A stretch of 64,000 nucleotides of DNA from Bacteroides fragilis (GTDB lineage Bacteria; Bacteroidota; Bacteroidia; Bacteroidales; Bacteroidaceae): positions 2,046,001-2,110,000 of the forward strand of contig NZ_CP018937.1 of NCBI RefSeq assembly GCF_002849695.1, in the 5' to 3' direction. Positions 1 through 9,611 of the stretch are shown piece by piece. Every line of letters begins with the position of its first letter. The first letter of the stretch is position 1. Under the pieces are notes generated by a model, which worked only from the letters and a program-made list of their open reading frames with translations, was not told the origin of the DNA and ran no database searches. A program made the translations under genes and the position numbers.

Positions 1-2731
1 CATCGATAATCAACCCTTCTTTATCAAGTTGCGGATAGAAATAGCGGGCAAACTCGTTCAAGCCTTCCGGTCCCATATCCGGAATATAAATATATCCGAT
101 ACGTCCATTGGAAGCCTGGTCCACTTTCTTTATATTATCCTGTACCCAATTGTAATGTATCAAAGGATATTCATTGGCAAGCGGACTGATCACAACCTTA
201 CGTGCTCCGGAAAGCTGAGGTTTGGCATTCAGCGAAATTTCAGTAGGTATCTCTGCTTTACCCACCAGTAAAGAATACATATCTTTAACTGTATTGGTCG
301 GCACACCGTCAATAGCTACGATATACTCTCCTGCTTTCACATCAACACCCGGTTCCGTAAGCGGAGAGCGCAGTTCTTTGCTCCAAGATGCTCCGGGGAA
401 TATCTTCTCCAGACGGAAAAAGCCACTCTTGTCGCGGGTAATTTCCGCACCAAGCAAGCCGGTATTGATCCGTTTGGGCTGTTCCGTTTCTCCCGGATTG
501 ACATAAGCATGTCCACAGTTCAATTCACCTATCATCTCACCGATAATGTAATTCAGGTCTAAACGAGTTTTAACGTAAGGCAGCAAGACCGCATATTTTT
601 CTTTAATTGCTTTCCAATCTACACCGTGCATGCTCTCCTGATAGAATCCGTCACGATAGGCACGCCAAGCTTCATCAAAGATTTGTGCCCACTCTTTCGG
701 ATAATCCACAGTAATCTTCATATTGCTTAAATCGACCGGAGCGGTCAGTTCTGTCTTACCCGAAGGAAGATTGGTCACATAAATCTGACGGCCTTTAAAG
801 AAAAGTGCCTTCTTACCATCGTAAGTAACATCCATCGAAGCTCCATCGGCAATCGATTCCTCTTTCTGACTTGTCAAGTCATACATTTTCGTACCACCGC
901 GTCCCCAGTAGTACACCTTGTTGCCATCCGAATAGAAGTTACCATAATAAGACGGAGACAAGGGCAAACGAACGATGCGATCGGTAATGCCATCCGGATC
1001 GAACTTCACCAACGAAGCATCGGCCACTTCCTTCTTATCTGCCGGTTTCTTATCCCCGCTTTTAGGGGTAGCATTAGATACAGCCACTTCCGCATCTTTC
1101 TGCATGAAAGGAGATGATGTATCCTTAGACAGCAAAGCGATGTACACACCATACATATTATTATATACATGGTTCCATTCCAATGATCCGTAAGTCGGGT
1201 TAAAATCACGGGCAGAAGAGAATATCAGATACTTTCCGTCGGTACTGAACACCGGAGAAGAAGAGTTATACCATTTGTCGGTCACCGGATATTCTTTCTT
1301 TTCCGCAATGTTGTAGACATATACGACATTGATTTCATTTTTACCCATCCGTGTATAAGTCAACCACTCACTGTCCGGAGAGAAAGTAACTCCACCCGGC
1401 ACTCCCACCGGATCTTGCAATAATAAAGAAACTTTCCCGGAAGCCACATCCAGCAGATTAACTCGGTTCTTACGATCCATATACACTATCTTCTTAGAAT
1501 CCGGACTCCATTTAAAGTCACGGATATACGTATCGTTCTTATGAGTTAACTGCATCGGTTCGCCACCTGCCGCATTCTGCAGATAAAGTTCGGTTTCCCC
1601 TGTGGCATCAGAGATATAAGCAATCTGTGTTCCGTCCGGTGACCACTGTGCGTCACGGTCGTGAGCTCCCGGCGAACGAGTTATATTTTTTGTAACCCCT
1701 TTCTCTACCGGCAGATTGAATACTTCACCCCGGCTTGTCACTACCATTCGTGCTCCATCCGGCGACAGACTGGCCGCAGTCACATAATTCGCTCCGTCTT
1801 TCAAATCGGTACGGGCATAGATGTTATCCGAAGCCAGTGCAATGTTTACCTTTTCAGCCTTCCGGGTAGCGGCATCCATCTTATAAATATATCCACCATT
1901 CTCAAAGACAATGGTATTTCCACTGGCACTTGGGAACTTCACATCATACTCAGTGAAATCAGTTACCTTGGCAGTCTGTTTAGTCTTCGTATTGTATACA
2001 AAGATATTCATGATGCGGTCACGATCGGAAAGGAAAAAGATTTCATCGCCAATCCACATCGGAAAAATGTCCTGAGCTACATTATTGGTAATGTTCTCCA
2101 CTGTTTTGCTGTTCGGATTATACACCCAGATATCATCCGCCATACCGCCTTTATAATATTTCCAGGTACGGAATTCACGCATCACCCGGTTGTATGCCAA
2201 CTGTTTTCCGTCCGGTGAGTAACTACAAAATCCGCCCTCCGGAAGAGGAATTGCTTCTGACAATCCGCCTTCCTTGTCCACTGTAAACAGTTTGCCGGAA
2301 AATCCATCACTGATACGGTTACGGTATACGATGCGCTGTCCGTCCGGTGTCCAGGTCATGACAATGTTATTGGGTCCCATACGGTCACCCAGATCATCGC
2401 GGCTATTGGTAGCCGTATAGGTAACCCGTAATGGTTCACCCCCTGTCGCAGGCATGGTATACACTTCTGTATTTCCATCATACTGTCCGGTGAATGCAAT
2501 CGTTTTGCCGTCCGGAGAAAACCGGGGAAACATTTCGTATCCCACATGGGAAGTCAGACGCTGTGCCTCACCTCCCGCAGCAGGCACTTTATACAAATCG
2601 CCCGCATACGAAAATACGATCTCCTTTCCGTTCGTAGCAGGAAAACGCAGTAATCGTGCCTCTCCCGCAGCCGATAACAGTACAGGAGCCCCCGCCAGAA
2701 CGAAGATAGATAAGATTAGTTTCTTATTCAT
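1..2731 (-). CDS. Tricorn-type S41 family protease, C-terminus cut by window edge
   Basis: About 910 residues are visible and the gene runs off the left end. A signal peptide starts the protein (MNKKLILSIFVLAGAPVLLS), so it is probably periplasmic. Next come many TolB/WD40-like beta-propeller repeats with the recurring pattern SPDGK-IAY (for example FSPDGKTIAFTGQYDG, WSPDGTQIAYISD). A helical segment around residues 690-740 (EEAWRAYRDGFYQ-like) and a PDZ-like stretch (GEYIVAIDGVPT) precede the S41 catalytic domain, whose start is visible (GRIGYIYIPDMG). This is the order of the tricorn protease homologues, which degrade peptides. The catalytic Ser lies beyond the window. The ATG at 2731 follows a -7 box (TACCTTTG, 2757-2764). 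Family assignment is firm; the substrate is unknown. Confidence 0.93.
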   Translation of the reverse strand, partial: MNKKLILSIFVLAGAPVLLSAAGEARLLRFPATNGKEIVFSYAGDLYKVPAAGGEAQRLTSHVGYEMFPRFSPDGKTIAFTGQYDGNTEVYTMPATGGEPLRVTYTATNSRDDLGDRMGPNNIVMTWTPDGQRIVYRNRISDGFSGKLFTVDKEGGLSEAIPLPEGGFCSYSPDGKQLAYNRVMREFRTWKYYKGGMADDIWVYNPNSKTVENITNNVAQDIFPMWIGDEIFFLSDRDRIMNIFVYNTKTKQTAKVTDFTEYDVKFPSASGNTIVFENGGYIYKMDAATRKAEKVNIALASDNIYARTDLKDGANYVTAASLSPDGARMVVTSRGEVFNLPVEKGVTKNITRSPGAHDRDAQWSPDGTQIAYISDATGETELYLQNAAGGEPMQLTHKNDTYIRDFKWSPDSKKIVYMDRKNRVNLLDVASGKVSLLLQDPVGVPGGVTFSPDSEWLTYTRMGKNEINVVYVYNIAEKKEYPVTDKWYNSSSPVFSTDGKYLIFSSARDFNPTYGSLEWNHVYNNMYGVYIALLSKDTSSPFMQKDAEVAVSNATPKSGDKKPADKKEVADASLVKFDPDGITDRIVRLPLSPSYYGNFYSDGNKVYYWGRGGTKMYDLTSQKEESIADGASMDVTYDGKKALFFKGRQIYVTNLPSGKTELTAPVDLSNMKITVDYPKEWAQIFDEAWRAYRDGFYQESMHGVDWKAIKEKYAVLLPYVKTRLDLNYIIGEMIGELNCGHAYVNPGETEQPKRINTGLLGAEITRDKSGFFRLEKIFPGASWSKELRSPLTEPGVDVKAGEYIVAIDGVPTNTVKDMYSLLVGKAEIPTEISLNAKPQLSGARKVVISPLANEYPLIHYNWVQDNIKKVDQASNGRIGYIYIPDMGPEGLNEFARYFYPQLDKEGLIID

Positions 2732-2756
2732 GTGATTATCTATTAAAATTGATTCA

Positions 2757-2764
2757 CAAAGGTA
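2757..2764 (-). promoter_or_regulatory. -7 promoter box for the tricorn-type protease
   Basis: TACCTTTG on the minus strand matches the Bacteroides -7 consensus TAnnTTTG and lies 26 nt upstream of the ATG. No convincing -33 TTTG was found at the normal spacing. Confidence 0.5.
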
Positions 2765-2805
2765 AGAAAAGAACAAAGAGTGAAAGAGGAAATACACAAA
2801 AAAAC

Positions 2806-2853
2806 CGCAGATTCCATCATTCTTTTCTCACAAAAAGATCAAGGGAACCTGCG
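2806..2853 (-). terminator. Intrinsic terminator after tRNA-Gly(CCC)
   Basis: On the minus strand a 10-bp stem (CGCAGGTTCC with GGAATCTGCG, one G-U pair) is followed directly by GTTTTTTTG. It lies about 30 nt past the tRNA 3' end, as expected for a rho-independent terminator. Confidence 0.65.
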
Positions 2854-2884
2854 ATATTTACTTTTGACTTGAAAACATGAATTG

Positions 2885-2957
2885 AGCGGTAGGCGAGGGT
2901 CGAACTCGTGACCTGCGGCTTGGGAAGCCGCCGCTCTGCCAACTGAGCTACTACCGC
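2885..2957 (-). tRNA. tRNA-Gly (anticodon CCC)
   Basis: The minus strand folds as a cloverleaf: acceptor GCGGTAG/CTACCGC, D-arm AGCTCAGTTGGCAGAGC, anticodon stem GCGGC/GCCGC with loop TTCCCAA, and T-arm containing GAGTTCGACCC. The anticodon is CCC (Gly). The discriminator base is T and CCA is not encoded. A -7 box (TATCTTTG) lies 32 nt upstream and a terminator follows. Confidence 0.95.
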
Positions 2958-2988
2958 AATGTAATTGCTTCCGTTTTGTAAAGCAGTG

Positions 2989-2996
2989 CAAAGATA
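2989..2996 (-). promoter_or_regulatory. -7 promoter box for tRNA-Gly(CCC)
   Basis: A perfect TATCTTTG on the minus strand, 32 nt upstream of the tRNA 5' end. Confidence 0.55.
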
Positions 2997-3070
2997 AATA
3001 TTGTTTCTGAAATACCCATGGCAATGGCACAATATTTTGCATCCGGGAACGGAAATATAAAATATTACCG

Positions 3071-3078
3071 TACATTTG
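3071..3078 (+). promoter_or_regulatory. -7 promoter box for the cobUTSC operon
   Basis: TACATTTG fits TAnnTTTG and lies 27 nt before the chosen cobU start. It would put the transcript start near 3083, which argues against the longer reading frame beginning at 3018. No riboswitch precedes this operon. Confidence 0.45.
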
Positions 3079-3104
3079 CTAACCGAAAATACACAGATAG
3101 ATTC

Positions 3105-3635
3105 ATGAAACAGATCATACTTATCACCGGAGGGGCCCGTTCGGGCAAAAGCAGCTATGCCGAACGGTTAGCATTATCTCTCTCCCCCAATCCGGTCTAC
3201 CTGGCCACCTCACGCATCTGGGACGAAGAGTTCCGTCAACGGGTGTTACGTCATCAGGCCAACCGGGGACCGGAATGGACCAACATAGAAGAAGAAAAGG
3301 AACTGAGCCGCCATTCTTTGCAAGGGCGTGTAGTGCTGATCGATTGCGTAACACTCTGGTGTACCAATTACTTCTTCGACCTTGAAGCGGATACAGACAA
3401 GGCACTCGCCGCCATAAAAACCGAGTTTGACCGGCTGACAGAACAGGAAGCCACCTTTATCTTCGTCACCAACGAGATCGGCATGGGAGGCACCTCAGAA
3501 AACCTTATACAACGAAAGTTCACCGATATGCAGGGGTGGATGAACCAGTATATTGCCACCCGGGCCAATCAGGTCTTATTAATGGTATCGGGCATTCCCG
3601 TAAAAGTAAAAGATGAAAAACAAACGATAGACTAA
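3105..3635 (+). CDS. cobU: Adenosylcobinamide kinase / adenosylcobinamide-phosphate guanylyltransferase
   Basis: Bifunctional nucleotide-loop enzyme: it phosphorylates adenosylcobinamide and then transfers GMP to give adenosylcobinamide-GDP, the substrate of CobS. The 176-residue protein has the P-loop GGARSGKS at residues 9-16 and a conserved H50 in RVLRHQANR, matching the guanylylated His of Cob[10 protein letters not shown] and FVTNEIGMG are also family hallmarks. The start at 3105 gives a normal CobU N-terminus ([10 protein letters not shown]); an upstream in-frame ATG at 3018 would add unrelated residues. It is the first gene of cobU-T-S-C, with 11 nt to cobT. Confidence 0.96.
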   Translation: MKQIILITGGARSGKSSYAERLALSLSPNPVYLATSRIWDEEFRQRVLRHQANRGPEWTNIEEEKELSRHSLQGRVVLIDCVTLWCTNYFFDLEADTDKALAAIKTEFDRLTEQEATFIFVTNEIGMGGTSENLIQRKFTDMQGWMNQYIATRANQVLLMVSGIPVKVKDEKQTID

Positions 3636-3646
3636 CCCTATATAAA

Positions 3647-4684
3647 ATGAAAACATTTCAAATCACCAGACCGGACGAAACAATCCGGGAAGCATTGACT
3701 GACAAAATAAACAATCTGACCAAGCCCAAAGGTTCTCTGGGAACACTTGAAGAACTGGCTTTGCAAATCGGGCTTATCCAGCAGACACTGACTCCCACGC
3801 TGAAATGTCCGCAGAACATTATATTTGCAGCCGATCATGGCATTGTCGACGAAGGTGTCAGCCTCTCTCCCAAAGAGATCACCTGGCAGCAAATCAGCAA
3901 CTTCCTTCATGGAGGGGCAGGTGTCAACTTCCTCTGCCGCCAACACGGATTCGAATTAAAGATCGTGGATGCCGGAGTGGATTACGATCTGCCTTACGAC
4001 AGGGGAATTATCAATATGAAAGTACGCAAAAGTTCACGCAACTACCTGCATGAAGCGGCCATGACGGAAGAAGAGATGGACTTGTGTATAGACCGTGGGG
4101 CAGAGATAGTCCGCCGGTGCCACGCCGAAGGATGCAATGTGCTCTCCCTGGGTGAAATGGGAATCGGCAACACTTCATCCTCCTCTATGTGGATGACCTG
4201 CTTCACCCGTATTCCCCTCGAACAATGCGTCGGCGCCGGAAGCGGACTCGACAATGCCGGAATCCGTCATAAATACAGCGTATTGCAGCGGGCACTGGAC
4301 AATTATCAGGGAGACGGAAGCGTACGCGACCTGATTCGTTACTTCGGCGGCCTGGAAATGGTAATGGCGGTAGGTGCCATGCTTCAGGCAGCCGAACTGA
4401 AAATGATTATCCTGGTGGACGGATTCATCATGACAAACTGCATCCTCGCGGCATCCCGGCTTTACCCTGAAGTAATGCACTACGCCATCTTCGGCCATCA
4501 GGGAGACGAGACTGGACACAAGCTTCTGCTTGATGCCATGGGAGCCAAGCCGTTATTGAATCTGGGTTTGCGCCTTGGAGAAGGGACCGGAGCCATCTGC
4601 TCCTATCCTATCGTAGACTCTGCGGTGCGGATGATCAACGAAATGGACAACTTTGCGCATGCGTCCATCACCAAATACTTTTAA
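3647..4684 (+). CDS. cobT: Nicotinate-nucleotide--dimethylbenzimidazole phosphoribosyltransferase
   Basis: Activates the lower-ligand base (5,6-dimethylbenzimidazole or another base) to alpha-ribazole-5'-phosphate for the nucleotide loop of B12. The 345-residue length is normal. Signatures include the N-terminal [14 protein letters not shown], the glycine-rich [25 protein letters not shown] and the C-terminal GEGTGAI with the catalytic-type Glu at about residue 312. It lies 11 nt after cobU and 11 nt before cobS, so translation within one operon is likely. The base specificity cannot be read from the sequence. Confidence 0.97.
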   Translation: MKTFQITRPDETIREALTDKINNLTKPKGSLGTLEELALQIGLIQQTLTPTLKCPQNIIFAADHGIVDEGVSLSPKEITWQQISNFLHGGAGVNFLCRQHGFELKIVDAGVDYDLPYDRGIINMKVRKSSRNYLHEAAMTEEEMDLCIDRGAEIVRRCHAEGCNVLSLGEMGIGNTSSSSMWMTCFTRIPLEQCVGAGSGLDNAGIRHKYSVLQRALDNYQGDGSVRDLIRYFGGLEMVMAVGAMLQAAELKMIILVDGFIMTNCILAASRLYPEVMHYAIFGHQGDETGHKLLLDAMGAKPLLNLGLRLGEGTGAICSYPIVDSAVRMINEMDNFAHASITKYF

Positions 4685-4695
4685 AGAAGCCCCAC

Positions 4696-5439
4696 ATGAA
4701 TATATTAGCAGCATTTATCTTTTTCACCCGTCTCCCCTTCTGGCGCATCCGGGAAGTTCCGGCAGAATGTTTTAAGCACGTGGTGCCTTACTGGCCCCTT
4801 TCAGGATGGCTTACGGGCGGCATCATGGCGGGGGTACTCTGGTCGGCCGCACAGGTTCTCCCCTTCACCGTTGCCGTATTGCTGGCACTTATCAGCCGAT
4901 TGTTGATTACAGGCGCATTGCACGAAGACGGGCTGGCGGATTTCTTTGACGGATTCGGCGGAGGAACCAGCCGGGAACGTATCCTCTCTATTATGAAGGA
5001 TTCGCACATCGGCAGTTATGGGGTCATCGGATTGATCGTATACTTCTTCCTGCTATGGAATCTCCTGACAAGTCTTCCTCTCTCCTTCGCCTGCTCTGTA
5101 CTGATTGCAGGCGACACTGTGAGCAAGTTGACTTCATCACAGATCATTAACTTCCTGCCTTACGCACGGAAAGAAGAAGAGAGCAAGGCGAAGGTGGTTT
5201 ATAATAGAATGTCGCAAGGAGAATTTGCTTTCGGACTTTTATGCGGAATACTTCCTTTGACGCTCCTGCTCCCGTACAGGTATTGGATTACCATTATATT
5301 CCCGCTGGCAGTGTTGTATCTACTATACAGGCTGATGAAACGAAAGTTACAAGGGTATACAGGCGATTGCTGCGGTGCACTGTTCCTTTTAAGCGAACTG
5401 TCCTTCTATCTGGGGGTAGTTATTCTTATATTCATATAG
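4696..5439 (+). CDS. cobS: Adenosylcobinamide-GDP ribazoletransferase (cobalamin synthase)
   Basis: Integral membrane enzyme that joins adenosylcobinamide-GDP to alpha-ribazole (phosphate), the last assembly step of the cobalamin nucleotide loop. The 247-residue protein has several hydrophobic segments and the metal/substrate motif HEDGLADFFDGFGG (residues 76-89), followed by ERILSIMKDSHIGSYG, both diagnostic of CobS. The terminal TAG lies inside the left arm of palindromic repeat R1, so this element starts exactly at the gene end. Confidence 0.96.
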   Translation: MNILAAFIFFTRLPFWRIREVPAECFKHVVPYWPLSGWLTGGIMAGVLWSAAQVLPFTVAVLLALISRLLITGALHEDGLADFFDGFGGGTSRERILSIMKDSHIGSYGVIGLIVYFFLLWNLLTSLPLSFACSVLIAGDTVSKLTSSQIINFLPYARKEEESKAKVVYNRMSQGEFAFGLLCGILPLTLLLPYRYWITIIFPLAVLYLLYRLMKRKLQGYTGDCCGALFLLSELSFYLGVVILIFI

Positions 5440-5556
5440 TTTGATTCACCACAGAGTAACACAGAGTTCCACTGAGATGATTTATCTCTTAAACATCTTA
5501 TAAACAAGAATTTAAAAACCGGTGAAACTCTGTGTTACTCTGTGGTGAATCAAACT
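5438..5556. repeat. Palindromic element R1
   Basis: Perfect 31-bp inverted arms at 5438-5468 and 5526-5556 (outer end AGTTTGATTCACC, inner CACAGAGTAACACAGAG) enclose a 57-nt spacer. The left arm includes the cobS stop codon. The spacer motif TCTTAAACAT...TATAAACAAGA is the reverse complement of that in R3, so R1 is in the opposite orientation. It lies inside the cobUTSC operon. Confidence 0.93.
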
Positions 5557-5577
5557 CATACTTAAACCAATAAGATC

Positions 5578-6168
5578 ATGGAAATCATATTGATCCGACA
5601 TACCTCTGTCGATGTTCCCAAAGGCGTCTGTTATGGCCAGACCGATGTTCCCTTACGGGATAGTTTTAAAGAAGAAGCCACAATCACGGCTCAACAGTTG
5701 CAGGATGATGTGTTTGATGCCGTATTCACAAGTCCTTTGAGCCGCTGCACCCGTCTGGCAGAGCACTGTGGCTATCCGGATGCCATTCGTGATGCCCGTC
5801 TGAAAGAACTGGACTTCGGTGAATGGGAAATGAAGGAGTTCGACAAAATAGATGATCCGCGACTGCAAGAGTGGTATGACGACTATTTCCATGTAGCAGC
5901 CACAGGCGGAGAATCGTTTATAATGCAACTTCAACGGGTCTCCGAATTTCTGGATGAAGTGAGCAGGCAAAAGTACGGGCGCGTGGCTGTCTTCGCACAT
6001 GGCGGAGTACTGATTTGTGCACAGATCTATGCAGGAACATTAAAGATGGAAGATGCTTTCGGCGCACTGACACCTTACGGTGGAATAGTCCGGCTGCAAC
6101 TTAACCCAAAGACAGCAGAACAGTCAGCCACACCAACGCGACCATCAACGCCTCTGCCTTCTGATTGA
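5578..6168 (+). CDS. cobC: Alpha-ribazole phosphatase (histidine phosphatase family)
   Basis: Removes the 5' phosphate from alpha-ribazole-P or adenosylcobalamin-5'-P at the end of nucleotide-loop assembly. The 196-residue protein carries the phosphoglycerate-mutase-like motif LIRHTSVD (catalytic H8), the second-half TSPLSRC and VFAHGGVL with the second catalytic His. LKELDFGEWEM is typical of CobC. It is the last gene of the cobUTSC operon, separated from cobS by element R1. Its last 68 nt overlap the 3' end of the opposing cbiB gene. The function rests on family and operon context. Confidence 0.93.
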   Translation: MEIILIRHTSVDVPKGVCYGQTDVPLRDSFKEEATITAQQLQDDVFDAVFTSPLSRCTRLAEHCGYPDAIRDARLKELDFGEWEMKEFDKIDDPRLQEWYDDYFHVAATGGESFIMQLQRVSEFLDEVSRQKYGRVAVFAHGGVLICAQIYAGTLKMEDAFGALTPYGGIVRLQLNPKTAEQSATPTRPSTPLPSD

Positions 6169-7078
6169 CGGATACCGCTTTCCTCATATCCGATGTTGTC
6201 AATACCCGTTCGTTATCACCGATGAACGGTTTCCATACCTCCTCCCCGAAGTAATAATGCGGACCGCCGAACCGGCAATTCAGGATACCTGCCAATGCCG
6301 CCTCCGGATAACCGGAGTTGGGACTGGCATGGCGACTGCCGTATTTACCCACAAACCTGAATAAAGAAAGCCGTCCGCTGACGATTATCATCAACAGAGC
6401 CGTCAGGCGGGCAGGAATGTAATTGGCGACATCATCTATCCGGGCCGCTATACAACCGAACTGACGATAGCGCTCGTTTCGGTAACCAATCATCGAGTCG
6501 AGCGTGTTCACCATCTTATACGCCATCATGCCGGGTACTCCCAGCACGGCATACCAGAAAAGAGGCGCAATCACTCCGTCACTCAGATTTTCCGCCAAGG
6601 TTTCCAAAGCTGCCGTGCGCACTTCCTGCGCAGATAAAGCAGAAGTATCCCGCCCCACGATACGCCCCACCTGTCGGCGTCCCTCGTCCAACGAACGGTC
6701 CACCGCCTCGAAAACCATCCGGACCTCACGTATCAACGTCGTTCCGGCCAGGCAGCAGAATATCAGCAGGGTCTTTATCAGAGCCGTCAATACGATGGAA
6801 TACTCTTCGGTCACCCTGAGAAAGAAGAAAGTAAAAAGATAGACTCCCGCAATCAGCACTGCCGATACCAGCCCACCTTTCCAAACGCGGGCACTCCCCA
6901 CATTCATCGACTTTTCTCCCCAGGCTATCAGTTTGCCGAATCCCACCACAGGATGCGGCAACCAGGCAGGGTCTCCCAACCAGCGATCCAGCAGCCAAGC
7001 CAAAGGCAAGGGGGACAGCCGGCAGAAATATACAAGGCAAACAAACCAAAAAAACATCTCGTCCATACTTTGATACAT
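6101..7078 (-). CDS. cbiB: Adenosylcobinamide-phosphate synthase, membrane protein
   Basis: Attaches (R)-1-amino-2-propanol O-phosphate, made by CobD, to adenosylcobyric acid, giving adenosylcobinamide phosphate. The protein is hydrophobic with CbiB hallmarks near the N-terminus (LLDRWLGDPAWLPHPVVGFGKLI) and MAYKMVNTLDSMIGYRNERYRQFG in the middle. I place the start at 7078 (MYQSMDEMFF), 13 nt after the cobD stop; an in-frame ATG at 7114 would overlap cobD, and 7066 is an alternative. The last gene of cbiP-cobD-cbiB, it overlaps the convergent cobC by 68 nt. Confidence 0.93.
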   Translation of the reverse strand: MYQSMDEMFFWFVCLVYFCRLSPLPLAWLLDRWLGDPAWLPHPVVGFGKLIAWGEKSMNVGSARVWKGGLVSAVLIAGVYLFTFFFLRVTEEYSIVLTALIKTLLIFCCLAGTTLIREVRMVFEAVDRSLDEGRRQVGRIVGRDTSALSAQEVRTAALETLAENLSDGVIAPLFWYAVLGVPGMMAYKMVNTLDSMIGYRNERYRQFGCIAARIDDVANYIPARLTALLMIIVSGRLSLFRFVGKYGSRHASPNSGYPEAALAGILNCRFGGPHYYFGEEVWKPFIGDNERVLTTSDMRKAVSVNQKAEALMVALVWLTVLLSLG

Positions 7079-7091
7079 CCTTAATCTGCCA

Positions 7092-8105
7092 TTATTCCGC
7101 CATCCACTTCGCAATGGCCCTCACCAGTTCATCATTCTCTTCCGGTGTCTGGGTGGCAACTCGGAAGAAACGTTCGTCCAACCCTTCGAAGTTGGAAGCA
7201 TCACGAATCAGAATTCCTTCTTCACGAGCCAGATACTCTTTCAAGGCGGCAGCTTTACCGAATCGCAAACAAACCAGCATAAAGTGCGTATCGGTAGGCC
7301 ATACTTCCAGTCCGCCTATCGCTTCAAGCGAACTTTTCAAACGGGCACACTCTGCCAGATAGTCCTTCATGGAGAGAGCTTCCGGAATGCCCTCGGAAAG
7401 CAGGTAGAGACCTGCCTCGATGGCAAGCTGATTGACCGACCAAGGCATGCGGTTCGTACGCAGACGAGCCATCAGCCCCGGCTGCGCAGTTACGTATCCC
7501 AGACGGAGCCCCGGTATGGCATATCGCTTGGTCATGGAATGCAAGAGGATCACATTGGGAAATCCGGCAGCTTCACGTGCGGTGAAGAGTTCCTCCAACG
7601 TAAAGTATTCATACGACTGATCGATCACGAAGCAAACCTGCGGATGTTTCCTGATCAGTTCGGTCAGGCGCTCCTTACCATGCACCTCTCCTGTCGGATT
7701 ATTCGGGTTGCAGAGCCATACCATACGCACGTCCTCCGGCACTGCCTCCAGCGTATACAGGGATGTGACCCTATGCCCGTGCATGCGGCAGGCATCGGCA
7801 TATTCGCTGAACGTAGGCATCAGAATGGCCGTATTCGTCCCCCGGAAGGTTTGCGCTATCAGATAAATGGCTTCTGTGGCACCATTCGTCACGCAAACCG
7901 AAGCGGCAGGCAAAGCGTGACGGTCGGCCAGACGGGCCTCTAATGTATAAGGTTCCGGTTCGGGGTAAGCGGAAATGGCGGAGATACGCCCGCACAAATG
8001 CGTCCGCAGCCCGTCAAGGTTTACCTTATTATATACGTTCGAACTGAAATTACTCCGTATCGGGTGGAGGTATTTATAAGAATCGTCTCCGTGTCCTTCA
8101 ATCAT
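7092..8105 (-). CDS. cobD: L-threonine-O-3-phosphate decarboxylase
   Basis: PLP enzyme that decarboxylates L-threonine phosphate to aminopropanol phosphate, the linker used by CbiB. The 337-residue protein is a class-I aminotransferase-fold enzyme: the nucleotide-loop SNGATEAIYLIAQ-type motif is present as TNGATEAIYLIAQ, WLCNPNNPTG (residues 130-139) binds substrate, and K193 in HSMTKRYAIPGLRLGY is the PLP Lys. Aminotransferases such as HisC share this fold, but the position between cbiP (8-nt overlap) and cbiB makes CobD the clear choice. Confidence 0.94.
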   Translation of the reverse strand: MIEGHGDDSYKYLHPIRSNFSSNVYNKVNLDGLRTHLCGRISAISAYPEPEPYTLEARLADRHALPAASVCVTNGATEAIYLIAQTFRGTNTAILMPTFSEYADACRMHGHRVTSLYTLEAVPEDVRMVWLCNPNNPTGEVHGKERLTELIRKHPQVCFVIDQSYEYFTLEELFTAREAAGFPNVILLHSMTKRYAIPGLRLGYVTAQPGLMARLRTNRMPWSVNQLAIEAGLYLLSEGIPEALSMKDYLAECARLKSSLEAIGGLEVWPTDTHFMLVCLRFGKAAALKEYLAREEGILIRDASNFEGLDERFFRVATQTPEENDELVRAIAKWMAE

Positions 8106-9585
8106 TGTCTGTCAATATTTGATAGATAAGCGGCAGGTCGACATGCTTGCGGACGTGGGCTGCCAGTTTATCGTATTGTTCTTCTTTAAACGCTTTATAG
8201 TCGAAAGTGGTCTCCTTCAGCTTATCGGCGAAAGGTTCCAGCAGATAGTCGATGACCGAAGGATTGTCGAGAATGCCATGTACGTATGTCCCCATACAGG
8301 TACGGTCGGCAAGATATCCGTCCTCCCTTCCGTCTGCCAGATGGTTGAGTGGCGAAGCGGGAACATCGGCAAGGGGCGTCGTTGTGCCCATGTGTATCTC
8401 GTATCCTTCACAGGTCTCGCTGCCTTCAAGAAAGTGGAAACGTACCTGCCGCGTAATCTTTTCTCCCTGCATACGGGTGCTGACGGGCAATAATCCCAAT
8501 CCCGGCAAGCGTTCTATCTCACCTTCCACATGATCGGGATCGCAAACCTCCTGCCCCATCAACTGGTAACCTCCACAAATGCCCATCACCGTGGCACCCT
8601 CGCGGTGGGCACGGACGATGGCCTGCGCCACTCCGTTACGGCGCAACTCATACAGATCGGACAAAGTGCTTTTCGAACCGGGCAACAGGATGATATCAGC
8701 TTTCATCAGTTCGTCCGTATTGTTGGTGTAGAACAGGTGTACACGCGGATCGCGCTCCAATACATTGAAGTCGGTAAAGTTACTTAAATGCCGGAGCAGC
8801 ACTACGGCTATGTTTACCTTCCCCTGTCCGGCACGGATATTCTTGGTTTGCAGCATCACCGAATCTTCTTCCTCAATATAGATATCTTTATAGTAGGGCA
8901 CCACCCCAACCACCGGAACACCACAGAGATCTTCCAGCATCTTCACTCCCGATTCGAAAAGACGGATATCTCCACGGAATTTATTAATCAATATCCCCTT
9001 GATATGCTTCCGCTCTTCCGGCCGAAGCAGCATCACCGAACCGTAAACACTGGCAAACACTCCCCCACGGTCTATATCCGCCACGAGAATCACATCTGCT
9101 CCGGCATGCATAGCCATAGGCAGGTTCACCAGATCGCTGTCACGAAGATTTATCTCGGAGATGCTCCCCGCCCCCTCCATCACTACCGGATTATATCGGG
9201 CAGCCAAACGGTCGAATGCAGCATGAACCTCTTTTCGCAATTCCTCCCGTCCCTCACGGCGGAAATATTCGTAAGCATTCCGATTACCGATGGGGCGCCC
9301 GTTGAGCACCACCTGTGAAGTATGATCGGACGATGGTTTCAGTAGCAACGGGTTCATATCCGTATGGCAAGGCACGCCTGCGGCCTCGGCCTGCACAGCT
9401 TGTGCCCTTCCTATTTCAAGTCCCTCGGGAGTGGCATATGAATTTAATGCCATGTTCTGTGCCTTGAATGGTGCAGGATGATAACCGTCTTGCAGGAATA
9501 TGCGGCAAAAAGCGGCGGCAATGATGCTTTTACCCACATCACTACCGGTTCCGGCCAACATTAAAGGGTGTAAGTTCTTATTCAT
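8098..9585 (-). CDS. cbiP: Cobyric acid synthase (glutamine-dependent amidotransferase)
   Basis: Amidates side chains b, d, e and g of adenosyl-cobyrinic acid a,c-diamide using glutamine and ATP. The 495-residue protein has the N-terminal P-loop-like AGTGSDVGKSIIAAAF and the family motif FKAQNMALNSYAT. VILVADIDRGGVFAS follows, then a C-terminal class-I glutaminase domain with nucleophile Cys in MGICGGYQLMG and His in YVHGILDN. It is also named cobQ. First gene of cbiP-cobD-cbiB and preceded by a good promoter; no riboswitch is visible. Confidence 0.97.
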   Translation of the reverse strand: MNKNLHPLMLAGTGSDVGKSIIAAAFCRIFLQDGYHPAPFKAQNMALNSYATPEGLEIGRAQAVQAEAAGVPCHTDMNPLLLKPSSDHTSQVVLNGRPIGNRNAYEYFRREGREELRKEVHAAFDRLAARYNPVVMEGAGSISEINLRDSDLVNLPMAMHAGADVILVADIDRGGVFASVYGSVMLLRPEERKHIKGILINKFRGDIRLFESGVKMLEDLCGVPVVGVVPYYKDIYIEEEDSVMLQTKNIRAGQGKVNIAVVLLRHLSNFTDFNVLERDPRVHLFYTNNTDELMKADIILLPGSKSTLSDLYELRRNGVAQAIVRAHREGATVMGICGGYQLMGQEVCDPDHVEGEIERLPGLGLLPVSTRMQGEKITRQVRFHFLEGSETCEGYEIHMGTTTPLADVPASPLNHLADGREDGYLADRTCMGTYVHGILDNPSVIDYLLEPFADKLKETTFDYKAFKEEQYDKLAAHVRKHVDLPLIYQILTDND

Positions 9586-9611
9586 ATCGTGTTTGTCACG
9601 TTAATGGGCGA

